Assembly (NCBI RefSeq): GCF_002128425.1
Contig: NZ_NESS01000021.1
Span: 1 to 39,091, forward strand
Direction: 5' to 3'
Source: Gottfriedia acidiceleris
GTDB lineage: Bacteria; Bacillota; Bacilli; Bacillales; Bacillaceae_G
Length of the DNA stretch: 39,091 nucleotides
Part shown: positions 23,554 through 34,280 of the stretch, piece by piece
Layout of the letters: the number at the start of each line of letters is the position of its first letter
Numbering within the stretch: position 1 is the stretch's first letter
Position numbers and translations under genes: made by a program
The notes under the pieces: model-generated
The model's database searches: none
What the model saw: only the letters and a program-made list of their open reading frames with translations
Told to the model about the DNA's origin: nothing

Positions 23554-25314
23554 ATGGGAAGTATTAAACGTTATTTAAAATTTGTTAAACCATATCGATT
23601 TCATATTTTTTTAACGATTGCAATCGGTATCGTTAAATTTGGAATCCCATTGATATTACCGTTTTTATTAAAATATGTAGTAGATAATATCATTAATTCA
23701 TCTTTACCAATTGCAACCAAAAGTTCACATCTTATCTACATCATGCTAATTGCATTTGGAATTTTTGTTATTGTAAGACCACCTATTGAGTATTTCAGAC
23801 AGTATTATGCTCAGTATATCGGTAGTCGAATTTTATTTGACATTAGAGATTATTTATTTAAACACTTACAAAAACTTAGCCTAAGATATTATGCTAATGC
23901 AAAGACAGGTGAAGTCATTTCACGAGTAATAAATGATGTTGAATCTACTAAAGATTTTGTTATTACTGGGTTAATGAATGTTTGGTTAGATTTAATTACA
24001 ATTTTAATTACAGTTACAATCATGTTAACAATGGATGTAAAGTTAACGCTTGTATCGCTAATCGTTTTGCCGTTTTATACATTAGCAGTAAAGTACTTTT
24101 TCGGTCGACTTCGATTTTTGACTCGTCAACGATCTCAAGCTTTAGCTGTTTTACAGGGGTTTTTAACAGAAAGAATTCAAGGGATGCAAGTCACGCGAAG
24201 TTTTGCATTAGAAGATTATGAAAGCGGACTATTTAGAGAAAAAAATGGTGAGTTTTTAGATCGTGCTCTTAAACATACCGGCTGGAATGCGAGTACGTTT
24301 ACAATAATTAATACATTAACTGATATTGGACCATTATTAATTATCGGTTTTTCTGCATACCAAGTAATTCATGGTCACTTAACACTCGGTGAGATGGTAG
24401 CATTCGTTGGATATATTGATCGTTTATATGATCCACTTAGAAGATTAGCAAATTCTTCAACAACATTAACACAATCGTTTGCATCGATGGATCGTGTCTT
24501 TGAATTGATGGATGAAAAGTATGACATCGTTAATCGAGATAATCCAATCCATGCTAAAAAGTTAGAAGGTCAAATTCACTTTAATCACGTATCTTTTCAA
24601 TATAATGCTGTTGATGAAGTGGTCATTCAAGATGTAACTTTCCAAATTGAACCTGGTCAAAAGATTGCATTAGTTGGATCGAGCGGTGGAGGGAAGTCTT
24701 CATTAGTTAGTTTAATACCACGTTTTTATGACGTAACAAAAGGGTCTATTAAAATTGATGGTGTCGACATAAGGGATTATGATTTAAAAAGTATGCGAGA
24801 AAAAATCGGTATTGTTTTACAAGACAATTTCCTATTTAGTGATACTGTAAAATCAAACATCCGTTATGGAAATCCGAGTGCTAGTGAAGAAGAAATCATT
24901 GCAGCTGCCAAAGCGGCTAACGCACATGATTTTATAATGAGTTTACCAGATGGATACGACACACTTGTTGGGGAAAGAGGAGTTAAGCTTTCAGGTGGTC
25001 AAAAACAACGTGTTGCAATTGCCCGTGTATTTTTGAGAAATCCTTCAATTCTAATATTTGATGAGGCTACTTCAGCTCTTGATTTAGAAAATGAAAGGTA
25101 TATTCAAGACGCGATTCATGAATTAGCAAAGAACCGTACAACAATATTTATTGCACATAGATTATCTACCATTACTCATGTAGATAAAATAGTTTATATT
25201 GATCAAGGTCAAATTGTCGAAATTGGTTCGCATGAGGAATTAATGGCTAAAAAAGAAGCTTACTATCATTTGTTTGAAATTCAAAATTTAGAGAGTAGTT
25301 CAAGTTCTTTATAG
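23554..25314 (+). CDS. ygaD: ABC transporter, fused permease and ATPase (YgaD)
   Basis: A 586-residue half-transporter of the exporter type (MsbA/LmrA-like); it should work as a homodimer. Residues 1 to about 310 hold six membrane helices with the coupling-helix region; the C-terminal ATPase has Walker [10 protein letters not shown] (375-383), signature LSGGQ (479-483), Walker B ILIFDEA (499-505) and an H-loop in IFIAHRLST. Substrate unknown, probably a lipid or hydrophobic compound. The ATG follows GAAAGGATG. The position between ygaC and ygaE is conserved in bacilli. It ends in its own terminator. Confidence 0.93.
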   Translation: MGSIKRYLKFVKPYRFHIFLTIAIGIVKFGIPLILPFLLKYVVDNIINSSLPIATKSSHLIYIMLIAFGIFVIVRPPIEYFRQYYAQYIGSRILFDIRDYLFKHLQKLSLRYYANAKTGEVISRVINDVESTKDFVITGLMNVWLDLITILITVTIMLTMDVKLTLVSLIVLPFYTLAVKYFFGRLRFLTRQRSQALAVLQGFLTERIQGMQVTRSFALEDYESGLFREKNGEFLDRALKHTGWNASTFTIINTLTDIGPLLIIGFSAYQVIHGHLTLGEMVAFVGYIDRLYDPLRRLANSSTTLTQSFASMDRVFELMDEKYDIVNRDNPIHAKKLEGQIHFNHVSFQYNAVDEVVIQDVTFQIEPGQKIALVGSSGGGKSSLVSLIPRFYDVTKGSIKIDGVDIRDYDLKSMREKIGIVLQDNFLFSDTVKSNIRYGNPSASEEEIIAAAKAANAHDFIMSLPDGYDTLVGERGVKLSGGQKQRVAIARVFLRNPSILIFDEATSALDLENERYIQDAIHELAKNRTTIFIAHRLSTITHVDKIVYIDQGQIVEIGSHEELMAKKEAYYHLFEIQNLESSSSSL

Positions 25315-25320
25315 AAGGTT

Positions 25321-25355
25321 AGCACAAAGAAATTAGTTTTCTTTGTGCTTTTTTA
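25321..25355 (+). terminator. Terminator after ygaD
   Basis: AGCACAAAGAAA (25321-25332) pairs with TTTCTTTGTGCT (25338-25349), followed by TTTTTTA. Confidence 0.9.
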
Positions 25356-25422
25356 TTTGAAGAAGTGTAGATATTACGGTCGGTTTGTAAGAAAAAGAAG
25401 AGAGGCGGATTAAATCTGCGTT

Positions 25423-25680
25423 GCAAATAAGAGAATTAAGTGTGTAAATAAATAAGGATAAGTTGCAAATAAACAGCCAAATGCAAATAAAATTCGGAAA
25501 TCGCAAATAAATCGCAGAACTGCAATTAAAATTCAAGAATCGCAAACAAAACCAGCAAAAAGCAATTAAAATTTGAAGAATCGCAATTAAGATAAAAAAT
25601 TACCCATACCGGTAAATGTATTTTTTGCGAATAATTTTACAAGATGATACTCATAATAGGAAAAAATAGCAATTAAACAG
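25423..25680. repeat. 20-21 bp periodic array of degenerate GCAAWTAAA units
   Basis: The 420-base gap between ygaD and ygaE has no plausible gene, but short units recur in one orientation: GCAAATAA or GCAATTAA begin at 25423, 25465, 25483, 25503, 25522, 25542 (GCAAACAAA), 25562, 25583 and 25669, with weaker copies GTAAATAAA at 25444 and GCGAATAA at 25627. The steps are 18-21 bases over the first nine, i.e. about two helical turns. The period is not a multiple of three, so it is not a coding repeat; spacers vary. No known element is recognised. Confidence 0.7.
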
Positions 25681-25754
25681 CTAGCATGAATTGAAAAACC
25701 AGTCTCAAATAAAGAACACCGTCGAGATACCCCACTGATTCAAACTAAAAAATA

Positions 25755-25781
25755 AAAAGCCTCCATATTTCGGAGGCTTTT
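25755..25781 (-). terminator. Terminator of ygaE
   Basis: AAAAGCCTCC (25755-25764) pairs with GGAGGCTTTT (25772-25781); on the minus strand it runs into TTATTTTTTAG. Confidence 0.88.
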
Positions 25782-26877
25782 ACATTGTTTCAACTTGTTC
25801 AACTTGAACTTGATATTCTTTATGATAGGTTTGATGGCTATCAACGAGTGTATTTAAATGTTCAACATTTTCGCTATATTCTAAAATGGCTGATACGACT
25901 TGGAATAGATGTAACCATGTTTTTTGTTTTTCTTCATCATTAATATCATGGTGGTCCAAGAATGCCTTTGTTAATTTATCTTTTAATATATTTTCTTCTC
26001 TATGAAGTGGAGCGGTTTGATCAAGGTTTACTTTACCGATTAATTTCATTAAAGCATGTTCGTGAAATTGCATTAAGCATGTTAACTCATTTTTTACTAA
26101 ATCTTGGAACTCTTTTGGAGATGCGTTAATTTCATATTCTAATCGGTTTAAAGCTTTTAACGTATCAAATGCGTTATCGGCTGTGACAAGCATTTGTCTA
26201 AACAATACGATTTTACGAGATTTTTCATGCTCTTTTTTCTTTCGACCAACAAGAATGATTCGGTCTTCTTTATATAGGCGATATATTTTAGTAACATTTC
26301 TCATTATTTCTTTTAGTTGATAAATTTCATCTCTTAATCCATTATGGCTAACAGTTTTGTGTAAAGCCATCATCATTAATTTATTTGTTTGCTCAGTAAC
26401 AGAAATCATGAGACGAGATAATTTTTTTTCATAGTTTGGAGGCATTAAGAAAATATTTACAAATGATGCAGCAAAAACACCAATTAATACTGCCATAATA
26501 CGATCGAAAGTAAAAATGGCAAAGTGTTCGGTACTTGTACTTACCTCCATAATAACGACTACTGTAACTAATGTCGTAGCGATTGTATTTTCAAGTTTTA
26601 GTTTTAATGTAATGATAATCACGAGAATACATGTAAATCCAATGATGATTGGATTATTCCCTAGAGTAATCACTGCAATAATTGCCAGTATTGCACCAAT
26701 TAAGTTAGCCTGAAGTTGTTCGACTAACGATTTGTATGATTGGTTTACTGATGATTTTAATGCCGAAATAGCAGAGATACCTGCAATCGAAGCTGTTGAT
26801 AAATCAAAAAACATCGCGCTATAAATGGCGAGCGTAATAGCTATACCAGTTTTTAGAACACGCGCTCCTAATCTCAT
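25780..26877 (-). CDS. ygaE: FUSC/aromatic acid exporter family membrane protein (YgaE)
   Basis: A 365-residue membrane protein of the aromatic acid exporter (ArAE/DUF939) group. Residues about 10-155 form paired hydrophobic segments (TGIAITLAIYSAMFF, LIGAILAIIAVITLG, then further helices to VNIFLMPP); the C-terminal half (from about residue 157) is a soluble helical DUF939-type domain. The start MRLGARVLKTGIA is typical. The substrate is not known. An AGGAG ribosome site precedes the ATG. It corresponds to B. subtilis ygaE, which lies between ygaD and gsaB; here gltB is placed between ygaE and gsaB. Confidence 0.85.
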   Translation of the reverse strand: MRLGARVLKTGIAITLAIYSAMFFDLSTASIAGISAISALKSSVNQSYKSLVEQLQANLIGAILAIIAVITLGNNPIIIGFTCILVIIITLKLKLENTIATTLVTVVVIMEVSTSTEHFAIFTFDRIMAVLIGVFAASFVNIFLMPPNYEKKLSRLMISVTEQTNKLMMMALHKTVSHNGLRDEIYQLKEIMRNVTKIYRLYKEDRIILVGRKKKEHEKSRKIVLFRQMLVTADNAFDTLKALNRLEYEINASPKEFQDLVKNELTCLMQFHEHALMKLIGKVNLDQTAPLHREENILKDKLTKAFLDHHDINDEEKQKTWLHLFQVVSAILEYSENVEHLNTLVDSHQTYHKEYQVQVEQVETM

Positions 26878-27170
26878 TATATTACTCCTTTTTGTTTGTC
26901 TAGCTTAATGCTTAGACTATATTACTATTAAACTACTATTTTTTACATCGAGTGAATTAGAAAATTACTACTTAAATAATTTTTTCTGATGTAACATCTT
27001 GTAACTATACAATGAACTACACGCATTATCAATACAATTTTTTAAGAAATTTTGTTAATTATATGTAGAGAGAAAAAGATTAAATTATTAGTCAAATTAA
27101 AAGATTTGGAACTTAAAAATGAAAGGGGTTTCTTATATATTAATGCTGTTGAATGCTGAAATAATAAAAA
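26878..27170. other. Intergenic region upstream of ygaE, no gene seen
   Basis: About 290 AT-rich bases between the ygaE start and the gltB terminator. It must hold the ygaE promoter. The only structure noticed is an imperfect dyad, GTCTAGCTTAATGCTTAGAC, about 20 bases upstream of ygaE. No reading frame with a ribosome site was found. Confidence 0.5.
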
Positions 27171-27198
27171 AAAAGAAGCGAAAATTGTCGCTTCTTTT
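27171..27198 (-). terminator. Terminator of gltB
   Basis: AAAAGAAGCG (27171-27180) pairs with CGCTTCTTTT (27189-27198); on the minus strand it is followed by a long T run. Confidence 0.9.
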
Positions 27199-27205
27199 TA
27201 TAAAA

Positions 27206-30200
27206 TCATTCAGTTGAAACAGATGGATCTGCTTGTTCTTTTTTAGGTTTAATTTGTAAGAAGTTTTGTTCAATATCGTCTAATAAACTTTGAACAAATA
27301 CAGCTTCGTCATGTTGATTATGCTGAGTTAACAGTGTAATATATTTCTCTAACAATTCATTTAGATCGTTTTTACCTGTTTCATCGACCGGTACAATACT
27401 TACACTTGCACCTTTTGCGATTCGATTTTGGTAAGCTTCTTTAGTAAGACCTAATTCAGCTGAGTTTCGAACGTAAATTACTCCACCTGTCATACCCGCA
27501 CACATCCATGGGCCTGGATCTCCTAGAACTACTGCACGTCCACCAGTCATATATTCAAAAGCAAAACCGTTTATATTTGCTTTTGCACCAAGTCGAGTTT
27601 TCTGTGAAATAGGTTGACTAGATTGATTATGGCCACCAATTACAACATCGGCACCTGATAAACGAATGCCTGCTCGAGAGTCAGCGTTACCTTGGATAAA
27701 GAATTGTCCCTTTTGTGCTCCATATGCAAAACATTTTCCAACCGAACCACCAAAGTATTGTCCGTTAGCACCTAAAGCTTTACTGATAAAAATCGTTCCA
27801 CCAAAAGCAGTTTTTGCTACTCCATCTTGAGCTCCGCCTTGAACGAATACAGAATAATCTTCTACTGTATAAGTTCCTAAACCATTTCCAGGAATAGATT
27901 GGTCTTCGAAGCTAATCTCGACAGGGGAAGCTACTCCTTGCGCTTGTTTTTTAACTACTAAGTCATGAATTAGTAAGCTGCCAGCATGGCGATATTCATT
28001 GTCTACCTTTGCATAAACTCCAACATCATTACTTTGAAGTACTTTTGCGGATTCTCCATTAGAAAGTACATATTCTTTAGCATCAATTTTATTAGTAGAT
28101 AATAAATTAAATAAACTTAGCGTATCTAAAAATCTTGTTTGTTTTAAGAATTCAGTTTTACCAACAAGATCTTGAGCATTTTTTACTCCTAATGAACCAA
28201 CAATTACTTGCAGTTCATCTTTGAATGCAGTGAAGAATTGTACTAAATTAGTTACTGCTGTTTCAAGTTGTCTAGGTGTAAATTTACGTAAACCGTGACG
28301 CATTGCTTCTATTTCTGATTCGATTTGTGTTGCAATACCAACGTGACATGTATCTAAATGACATCCACGACATGTCGTACAACCGATTGCAATCATTGAT
28401 AAAGTTCCAAATCCGATTCGATTTGCACCTAAAATCATCATTTTTACTACATCGTTTACGCTTTTCATTCCGCCATCCGCCCAAATCTCGACAGAATTAC
28501 GTAAACCAGATTCTAGTAGTGCATTGTGGGCTGCACGAACACCTATTTCCACTGGTAAACCTACATTTTGAATTGCGTGAACTCGGGCAGCACCAGTTCC
28601 TCCATCAAAACCACTAATATTTATAAAGTTTGCACCTGCTTTTGCAATACCAACAGCAATTGTGCCGATATTAGGAACAACAGGGACTTTTACAGCAACT
28701 TTTGCTTTAGGATTAACAGCTTTAATTTCGCTAATCATTTGAGCTAAATCTTCAATCGAATAAATATCATGATTATTTGAAGGTGAAATTAAATCAGAAC
28801 CAAGTGTTGCATTTCTCGTTTCTGCGATTTTTTGAGTAACTTTTGAAGCAGGCAAATGGCCACCTTCACCAGGTTTTGCACCTTGACCGATTTTAATTTC
28901 AATTAAGTTAGAAGAGTGAAGTAGATTAGCATTAACTCCGAATCGGCCTGATGCAATTTGCTGTCCACGAGTATTTGGATATTTTCCAATCATATCTTGG
29001 ATTTCTCCACCTTCACCATTTAAACTAATCATGTTTAGTCGATTAGCGCCTTCAGCGTAAGCTCTAAAGGCAACTTCATTTTGAGATCCAAATGACATAG
29101 AACTAATTATAAATGGTAATGAGTGAGTACCTATTTCTAATGAGACCTGACTTGAATCAACTGGTTTACTACTCTCAACTAAAGAAAGCGCATGACGTAC
29201 TGCAGTTGGACGCTCTTCTTCTATTTGAGTTAATTTTTGACGGTAAGTTTCATAACTACCTGTTTGTGCCGTTTCTCCAATAGCTTTCCAAATTCGAGGG
29301 AATACGTGGAAAGATTTTGGCATAGTTGCGTTATTTGCATTGTAATCTTCATAACGTTTTTTCGAATCAGCCTCTAATAAATTGTATCCAGAAACAGCTT
29401 GATCACCGAAGAAATTTATTACGCCTAAAGAAGAAGCGATATCTTCTTGTAAACCAATGCTACTGAACATTTTTGCATAGCCTCGTAGCTCGTGCATACC
29501 TATTGTAGAAATAACTTTTTCGATTCCTTTATTTAAAACATCATAAAGTTTTACTATTTTTTCAGAAGCTTCCAGTTCTGAAATTGTTCCAAAAAGGAAG
29601 TAAGGATTAATTGCATCTGCTCCTAAACCTTTCATTACCATTAAATCGTGAAGATTACGAACAGCAGCTGTCTTTAAGACAATCGAACAATTTCTTCTTA
29701 ACTTAGCATTCACAAGTCCATTATGGATTATTGCTGTAATGAGAGCAGGATCAATCCAGTATTGATTATTTTTATGAGCTTCTTCATCTGTAATGATAAT
29801 ACATTCTGCACCATTTCTCACAGCTTCTACAACTTCGTATTTATATTGAGACAATGTTTCTTCTAAAGGTAAATTAGAAAATGTACTATGAACTGTATAA
29901 AGTTTATTTTCTAATTGATATAGATTTAGAATCTCTTCATATGAAATTTGTTGACGACTAGCTTTTAAGGTACTTCCTACAAAACCATCACCTATTATTG
30001 GAGAAGGGAGTTGTAGAACAATTCCTGAATCTTTCCTTGTAATGGATGGTCTTTTTCCTAAAATGACAGAAATAGAGAAATGCTCTGTTTCACGATCACG
30101 ATCGATTGCAGGGTTCGTTACAACTGCAACGGTTTCTTTCATAAAGTCAGAAAGATTTTTTCTAGCTTCATCTAAACAAGCTAGTGGTGCGTCATGTCCT

Positions 30201-31597
30201 AATGAACGAATAGGTTCTGCACCTTTTTCTGCCATTTGTTCAACTAATTGAATTTGTTCCTTTTGCCATCCAAAAGCTCCATATTCAAACGGATGAATTG
30301 AAGGAGGTGAGTGTTCTACGTAATCAGCTGAATTTGCTTCTTTATTTGCTAGATTCATCGTTAGTTTTTCGTCAAGTTTTGTTGTAACGAAATGCGTTAA
30401 TTCACGGTGTGTTAATAGTTGAGCACGGTCTTTTAGTAAATTAATACCGACTTTTTCTCCAGGCGAAAGGGCTTGTGGCTCAGATATAAAAGATTCTGGA
30501 GAAAGGATGCCTTGCTCGGATGAAAATACATAATATTCATTTGTTTCAAGTAGCCAAACTGGGCGTAAACCTAAAGCATCTACACTAGCAACAAATTCAT
30601 TTCCTTCTCTTGTAAGTACTCCTGCAGGACCTTGACAATATGGGCCGAATGTACTTCGTATAGTATTGTAAATGGAGTTTACTTCTTGATCTGATTCATA
30701 TTCTGCTGGTACAGGTGGGAATAATAATTCCATTGCTTCTTTCAATGAGTAGTTATATTTATGAATAAGCGTCTCTAGTGTTATATTCACATCTTGTGAA
30801 TCACTATTTCCATGTTTAATATTTGCGCCAATTTGTTTTGCTTCAATTCTTAATTGTTCGATTGTATTAATTTCTCCATTATGTGCTAGCATGCTAAATG
30901 GTTGAACTCTTGAAAACGAAGATGATGTGTTTGTTGAGTAGCGATTATGACCTACCACAACTGCTGATTGAAAATTAGGATGTTGTAAATCTGAATAGTA
31001 TGACAATAAAGTGTCGATTGTTCCCATTACTTTATAGACGCAAGTTGATTGACTAAGGGAGACAACTGTTACATTTGTTTTTTTGCTAATGATATTTGTT
31101 AAATCAAATAGAGATGTGCTTTGGTGATTTTTAATTGGGAGTATTGCTACTTGTAAGAATTCAGGTTCTACTGCTTGAGCGATAGGACCAAGTGCTGAAG
31201 TAAAGGTTTGATCACTACTATGATATAAAGTTTCATAACCATTTTCTTCAAAAATTTGGAGCAAAGTTTGTATTTCTGATTTTTCATCTAAAAAGAAATG
31301 TCCAACTGTAAATAAAGGGTGTGAAACGACTTCTGAACTAATTCCTACAGATGTAAGTTTTTCTTGCCAGAGTAGAGTAGGGATGTCAGTCTGAATTCCT
31401 ACACCATCACCTTCACCGTTCGTAAATCCCGCTCGATGATTCATCTTTCGTAAACTTTCGGCAGCAATATCAATCGTTTCTCTTGTTTGAGTTATAGAAC
31501 GATTGATAAAGGCAACGATTCCACATGCATCATGTTCGTTATTGTAATAATCTCTAAATAAACCTGGTGACCATTCTGTTTTTGATTGAAATTTCAT
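27206..31597 (-). CDS. gltB: Glutamate synthase large subunit (GOGAT alpha chain)
   Basis: Makes two glutamates from glutamine and 2-oxoglutarate. All four domains are present in order: an N-terminal Ntn amidotransferase with Cys25 as catalytic residue in HDACGIVAF, exposed after removal of a 24-residue propeptide; the central domain; the FMN/2-oxoglutarate barrel (GQGAKPGEGGHLPASK, SGFDGGTGAA, WADGGMKS) with the [3Fe-4S] cysteines in CTTCRGCHLDTC; and the C-terminal Gly-rich beta-helix (GADVVIGGHNQ, GGVIYVRN). 1463 residues is slightly short of usual bacterial alpha chains. No small subunit (gltD) and no gltC-type regulator lie beside it, so the electron donor subunit must be encoded elsewhere, or ferredoxin serves. 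AGGAGGT precedes the ATG. The symbol gltA is used in B. subtilis. Confidence 0.93.
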   Translation of the reverse strand: MKFQSKTEWSPGLFRDYYNNEHDACGIVAFINRSITQTRETIDIAAESLRKMNHRAGFTNGEGDGVGIQTDIPTLLWQEKLTSVGISSEVVSHPLFTVGHFFLDEKSEIQTLLQIFEENGYETLYHSSDQTFTSALGPIAQAVEPEFLQVAILPIKNHQSTSLFDLTNIISKKTNVTVVSLSQSTCVYKVMGTIDTLLSYYSDLQHPNFQSAVVVGHNRYSTNTSSSFSRVQPFSMLAHNGEINTIEQLRIEAKQIGANIKHGNSDSQDVNITLETLIHKYNYSLKEAMELLFPPVPAEYESDQEVNSIYNTIRSTFGPYCQGPAGVLTREGNEFVASVDALGLRPVWLLETNEYYVFSSEQGILSPESFISEPQALSPGEKVGINLLKDRAQLLTHRELTHFVTTKLDEKLTMNLANKEANSADYVEHSPPSIHPFEYGAFGWQKEQIQLVEQMAEKGAEPIRSLGHDAPLACLDEARKNLSDFMKETVAVVTNPAIDRDRETEHFSISVILGKRPSITRKDSGIVLQLPSPIIGDGFVGSTLKASRQQISYEEILNLYQLENKLYTVHSTFSNLPLEETLSQYKYEVVEAVRNGAECIIITDEEAHKNNQYWIDPALITAIIHNGLVNAKLRRNCSIVLKTAAVRNLHDLMVMKGLGADAINPYFLFGTISELEASEKIVKLYDVLNKGIEKVISTIGMHELRGYAKMFSSIGLQEDIASSLGVINFFGDQAVSGYNLLEADSKKRYEDYNANNATMPKSFHVFPRIWKAIGETAQTGSYETYRQKLTQIEEERPTAVRHALSLVESSKPVDSSQVSLEIGTHSLPFIISSMSFGSQNEVAFRAYAEGANRLNMISLNGEGGEIQDMIGKYPNTRGQQIASGRFGVNANLLHSSNLIEIKIGQGAKPGEGGHLPASKVTQKIAETRNATLGSDLISPSNNHDIYSIEDLAQMISEIKAVNPKAKVAVKVPVVPNIGTIAVGIAKAGANFINISGFDGGTGAARVHAIQNVGLPVEIGVRAAHNALLESGLRNSVEIWADGGMKSVNDVVKMMILGANRIGFGTLSMIAIGCTTCRGCHLDTCHVGIATQIESEIEAMRHGLRKFTPRQLETAVTNLVQFFTAFKDELQVIVGSLGVKNAQDLVGKTEFLKQTRFLDTLSLFNLLSTNKIDAKEYVLSNGESAKVLQSNDVGVYAKVDNEYRHAGSLLIHDLVVKKQAQGVASPVEISFEDQSIPGNGLGTYTVEDYSVFVQGGAQDGVAKTAFGGTIFISKALGANGQYFGGSVGKCFAYGAQKGQFFIQGNADSRAGIRLSGADVVIGGHNQSSQPISQKTRLGAKANINGFAFEYMTGGRAVVLGDPGPWMCAGMTGGVIYVRNSAELGLTKEAYQNRIAKGASVSIVPVDETGKNDLNELLEKYITLLTQHNQHDEAVFVQSLLDDIEQNFLQIKPKKEQADPSVSTE

Positions 31598-31659
31598 TTA
31601 ACTACCTCCTATTTATATATGGAAAAAATTGATTATTCTGAATTAACTTTGTATGAATA

Positions 31660-31686
31660 GAGGCCACTTCGAGTTGTAGTGACCTC
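31660..31686 (-). terminator. Hairpin downstream of hemL
   Basis: On the minus strand GAGGTCAC pairs with GTGGCCTC (8 bp, one U-G) across an 11-base loop. The T-run behind it is poor (TATTCATAC), so some read-through into gltB is possible. Confidence 0.55.
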
Positions 31687-31693
31687 ACATATA

Positions 31694-32995
31694 TTATAGT
31701 TTAATCGTAGATAATTTTAGGAACGCGTTCCCAACAGCGTTAATTGTTTGGTGAACATCTTGTTCAGTATGAGCTATAGTTAAGAACCAAGCTTCATATT
31801 TTGATGGTGCTAGATTAATACCTTCTTCTAAAAGAAGTTTAAAAAATCTACCAAAAACTTCACCATCTGATTCTTTTGCTTCTTCATAATTCGTTACTTC
31901 GTCAACATTGAAGTAAACTGTTAAGGCACCTTTTAAGCGATTGATTTTTATATGGATGTTGTGCTCATCTGCTTTTTCTTGAATACCTTTTTCAAGAATA
32001 GCACCAAGACGATCTAATTCTTCATAGACACCCTCTTGTTTTAATACTTCAAGACATGCAATTCCAGCTGCTATTGATGCTGGATTACCTGCCATTGTAC
32101 CAGCTTGATATGCTGGACCAAGTGGGGCAACTGTTTCCATAATTTCTTTTTTACCACCATAAGCTCCAATCGGTAATCCACCGCCTATAATCTTTCCAAG
32201 AGCTGTTAAGTCTGGTTCAATACCTAATAAATTTTGTGCTCCTCCATACATAAATCTGAAGGCAGTAATTACTTCATCATAAATGACTAACGCACCATGA
32301 TTGTGTGTAATTTCATTTACAGCTTCTAGGAATCCTTCTTTCGGTTCTACGATTCCGAAGTTTCCGACGATAGGTTCAACAAGTACACCAGCTACTTCAT
32401 GACCCCATTTATCCATTGTTTCTGCATATGCCACAATGTCATTAAATGGAACTGTAATCACTTCATTAGCTATACTTTGTGGTACACCAGCGGAATCAGG
32501 AGTACCAAGAGTAGATGGTCCAGAGCCTGCAGCAACAAGTACTAAATCTGAATGGCCGTGATAGCACCCAGCAAATTTAACGATTTTAGTGCGCCCAGTA
32601 TAAGCTCTCGCTACACGAATAGTCGTCATTACGGACTCTGTACCTGAATTTGTAAATCTGACTTTATCCATACTAGGAATCGCTTCTTTTAGCATTTTAG
32701 CAAATTGTACTTCAAGTTCATGAGGAGTACCGTAAAGGACACCATTTTCTGCAGCTTTTGTGATTGCAGCTGTAATATGTGGGTGAGCGTGGCCCGTGAT
32801 AATAGGACCGTATGCTGCTAAATAATCTATATATTGATTGCCATCAACATCCCAAAAATATGCGCCTTTTGCACGCTTCATTGTGACAGGAGCTCCGCCA
32901 CCTACAGCTTTAAACGATCTTGAAGGACTATTTACTCCTCCAACGATATGTTCTAAAGCTTCATTATGTATTTCAATTGAATTTTGATTATTCAT
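31694..32995 (-). CDS. hemL: Glutamate-1-semialdehyde 2,1-aminomutase
   Basis: A PLP enzyme that converts glutamate-1-semialdehyde to 5-aminolevulinate in tetrapyrrole synthesis. Fold type I motifs are visible: [32 protein letters not shown], and the PLP lysine Lys268 in [17 protein letters not shown]. 433 residues is normal. GGGAGG precedes the ATG. By position between ygaE and ygaF this is the gsaB-type copy; bacilli usually have another hemL in the hemAXCDBL operon, so the paralogue assignment rests on context. Confidence 0.94.
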   Translation of the reverse strand: MNNQNSIEIHNEALEHIVGGVNSPSRSFKAVGGGAPVTMKRAKGAYFWDVDGNQYIDYLAAYGPIITGHAHPHITAAITKAAENGVLYGTPHELEVQFAKMLKEAIPSMDKVRFTNSGTESVMTTIRVARAYTGRTKIVKFAGCYHGHSDLVLVAAGSGPSTLGTPDSAGVPQSIANEVITVPFNDIVAYAETMDKWGHEVAGVLVEPIVGNFGIVEPKEGFLEAVNEITHNHGALVIYDEVITAFRFMYGGAQNLLGIEPDLTALGKIIGGGLPIGAYGGKKEIMETVAPLGPAYQAGTMAGNPASIAAGIACLEVLKQEGVYEELDRLGAILEKGIQEKADEHNIHIKINRLKGALTVYFNVDEVTNYEEAKESDGEVFGRFFKLLLEEGINLAPSKYEAWFLTIAHTEQDVHQTINAVGNAFLKLSTIKL

Positions 32996-33266
32996 GGAGT
33001 ACCTCCCATTATTGATAAAAAAATGAAAGAATTAACCGGCATCTTTACATTATTTATGTGGTTAAATTACATTCTAGCACGAAATTTTAGCGTGTGGTAA
33101 ATGTAAGCCCTTCCAAATTAAAAAGAAATTTGAACATTTTGTAGAATCCATATTTTTCACAAAAATAGTCCGAAAAAATTGGAAACTAATTTTTAGAACT
33201 TTTTTATTGTACTTAGTTCATATTTCAAATACACTAAGCGACGGAATAAAAAATGGAGGAAGTCCA

Positions 33267-34280
33267 ATGGAGAACATAATTGAAGTTCAAAACTTACACA
33301 AAGAATTTAAAACTTTCTTGAGTCGCTCTGGTGTAAAAGGTGCATTTAGAGATCTGTTTACAAGAAACTATAAAACAAAAACAGCCGTTAATTATATAAA
33401 CTTTTCTGTAAAAAAAGGAGAAATGATGGCTTATATCGGGGAGAACGGAGCAGGGAAGTCGACTACAATTAAAATGTTGACGGGCATACTAACGCCTACT
33501 TCTGGTGATGTAACAGTTAATGGATACCACCCTCAAAAAGATCGAGAGCGTTTTGTTAAATCAATAGGAGTCGTATTTGGTCAAAGATCTCAATTATGGT
33601 GGGATATTGCTGTACAAGAATCATTTCGATTACTTAAAAAAGTTTATCAAATACCAGATAAACAATATGAAGAGCATATGGGTTATATCATTAAGACTTT
33701 GGATATAGAGCCATTATTAGATCAACCTGTTAGAAAGTTATCTTTAGGTCAAAGAATGAGATGTGAACTAGCGGCTGCTTTAATTCATAATCCACCTTTA
33801 TTATTTTTAGATGAGCCGACAATTGGGTTAGATGTATTAGTAAAATTAAAAATTCGCGAGTTTTTAAAAGAGCTAAACCAAAAATATGGTACAACAATTC
33901 TTTTAACAACCCATGATATTTCTGATATTGAGGCATTATGTGATCGAGTAGTTATGTTAGATGAAGGAAAAATCATTTATGATGGAAAACTTGAACAGCT
34001 AAAAGGTCAATGGGGTGAAGAGAAAGAAATTCAATTCCAGTTTATTAAGCCTGTAAATCAAAATACATTAAATGAATTAATCGGACGAACTGATGTGAAA
34101 TGGAAGGAAGAAGAAGGCGAAAATATTTGGAGTGTTACATTACCAAATGATGAAACACTTATTTCTATGATTATTGCAAAAGTAGTTCAATCAAATCCTG
34201 TTAAAGATATGAAGATGTTAGAGATTTCTACAGAAGAAATTATACGAAACATCTACCAAGAAGGTATTAGTAATGAGTAA
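33267..34280 (+). CDS. ABC-2 type transporter ATP-binding protein
   Basis: A 337-residue ATPase for the two permeases that follow; together they match the COG4586-COG4587-COG3694 exporter type. Walker A GENGAGKST is at 58-66, signature LSLGQRM at 158-164, Walker B LLFLDEP at 178-184, with a conventional H-loop in LLTTHDISD. An N-terminal extension (about residues 10-40) and a C-terminal regulatory domain after residue 235 are characteristic of this group. The start at 33267 follows GGAGGAA; the frame opens 60 bases earlier but without a site. It overlaps the next gene by 8 bases. Substrate unknown. It is divergent from hemL. Confidence 0.9.
   Translation: MENIIEVQNLHKEFKTFLSRSGVKGAFRDLFTRNYKTKTAVNYINFSVKKGEMMAYIGENGAGKSTTIKMLTGILTPTSGDVTVNGYHPQKDRERFVKSIGVVFGQRSQLWWDIAVQESFRLLKKVYQIPDKQYEEHMGYIIKTLDIEPLLDQPVRKLSLGQRMRCELAAALIHNPPLLFLDEPTIGLDVLVKLKIREFLKELNQKYGTTILLTTHDISDIEALCDRVVMLDEGKIIYDGKLEQLKGQWGEEKEIQFQFIKPVNQNTLNELIGRTDVKWKEEEGENIWSVTLPNDETLISMIIAKVVQSNPVKDMKMLEISTEEIIRNIYQEGISNE

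Noticed and set aside
25423-25680. CRISPR-like array
   Set aside because: Units are only about 9 bases, degenerate, with spacers of about 11 bases, and no cas genes are present.
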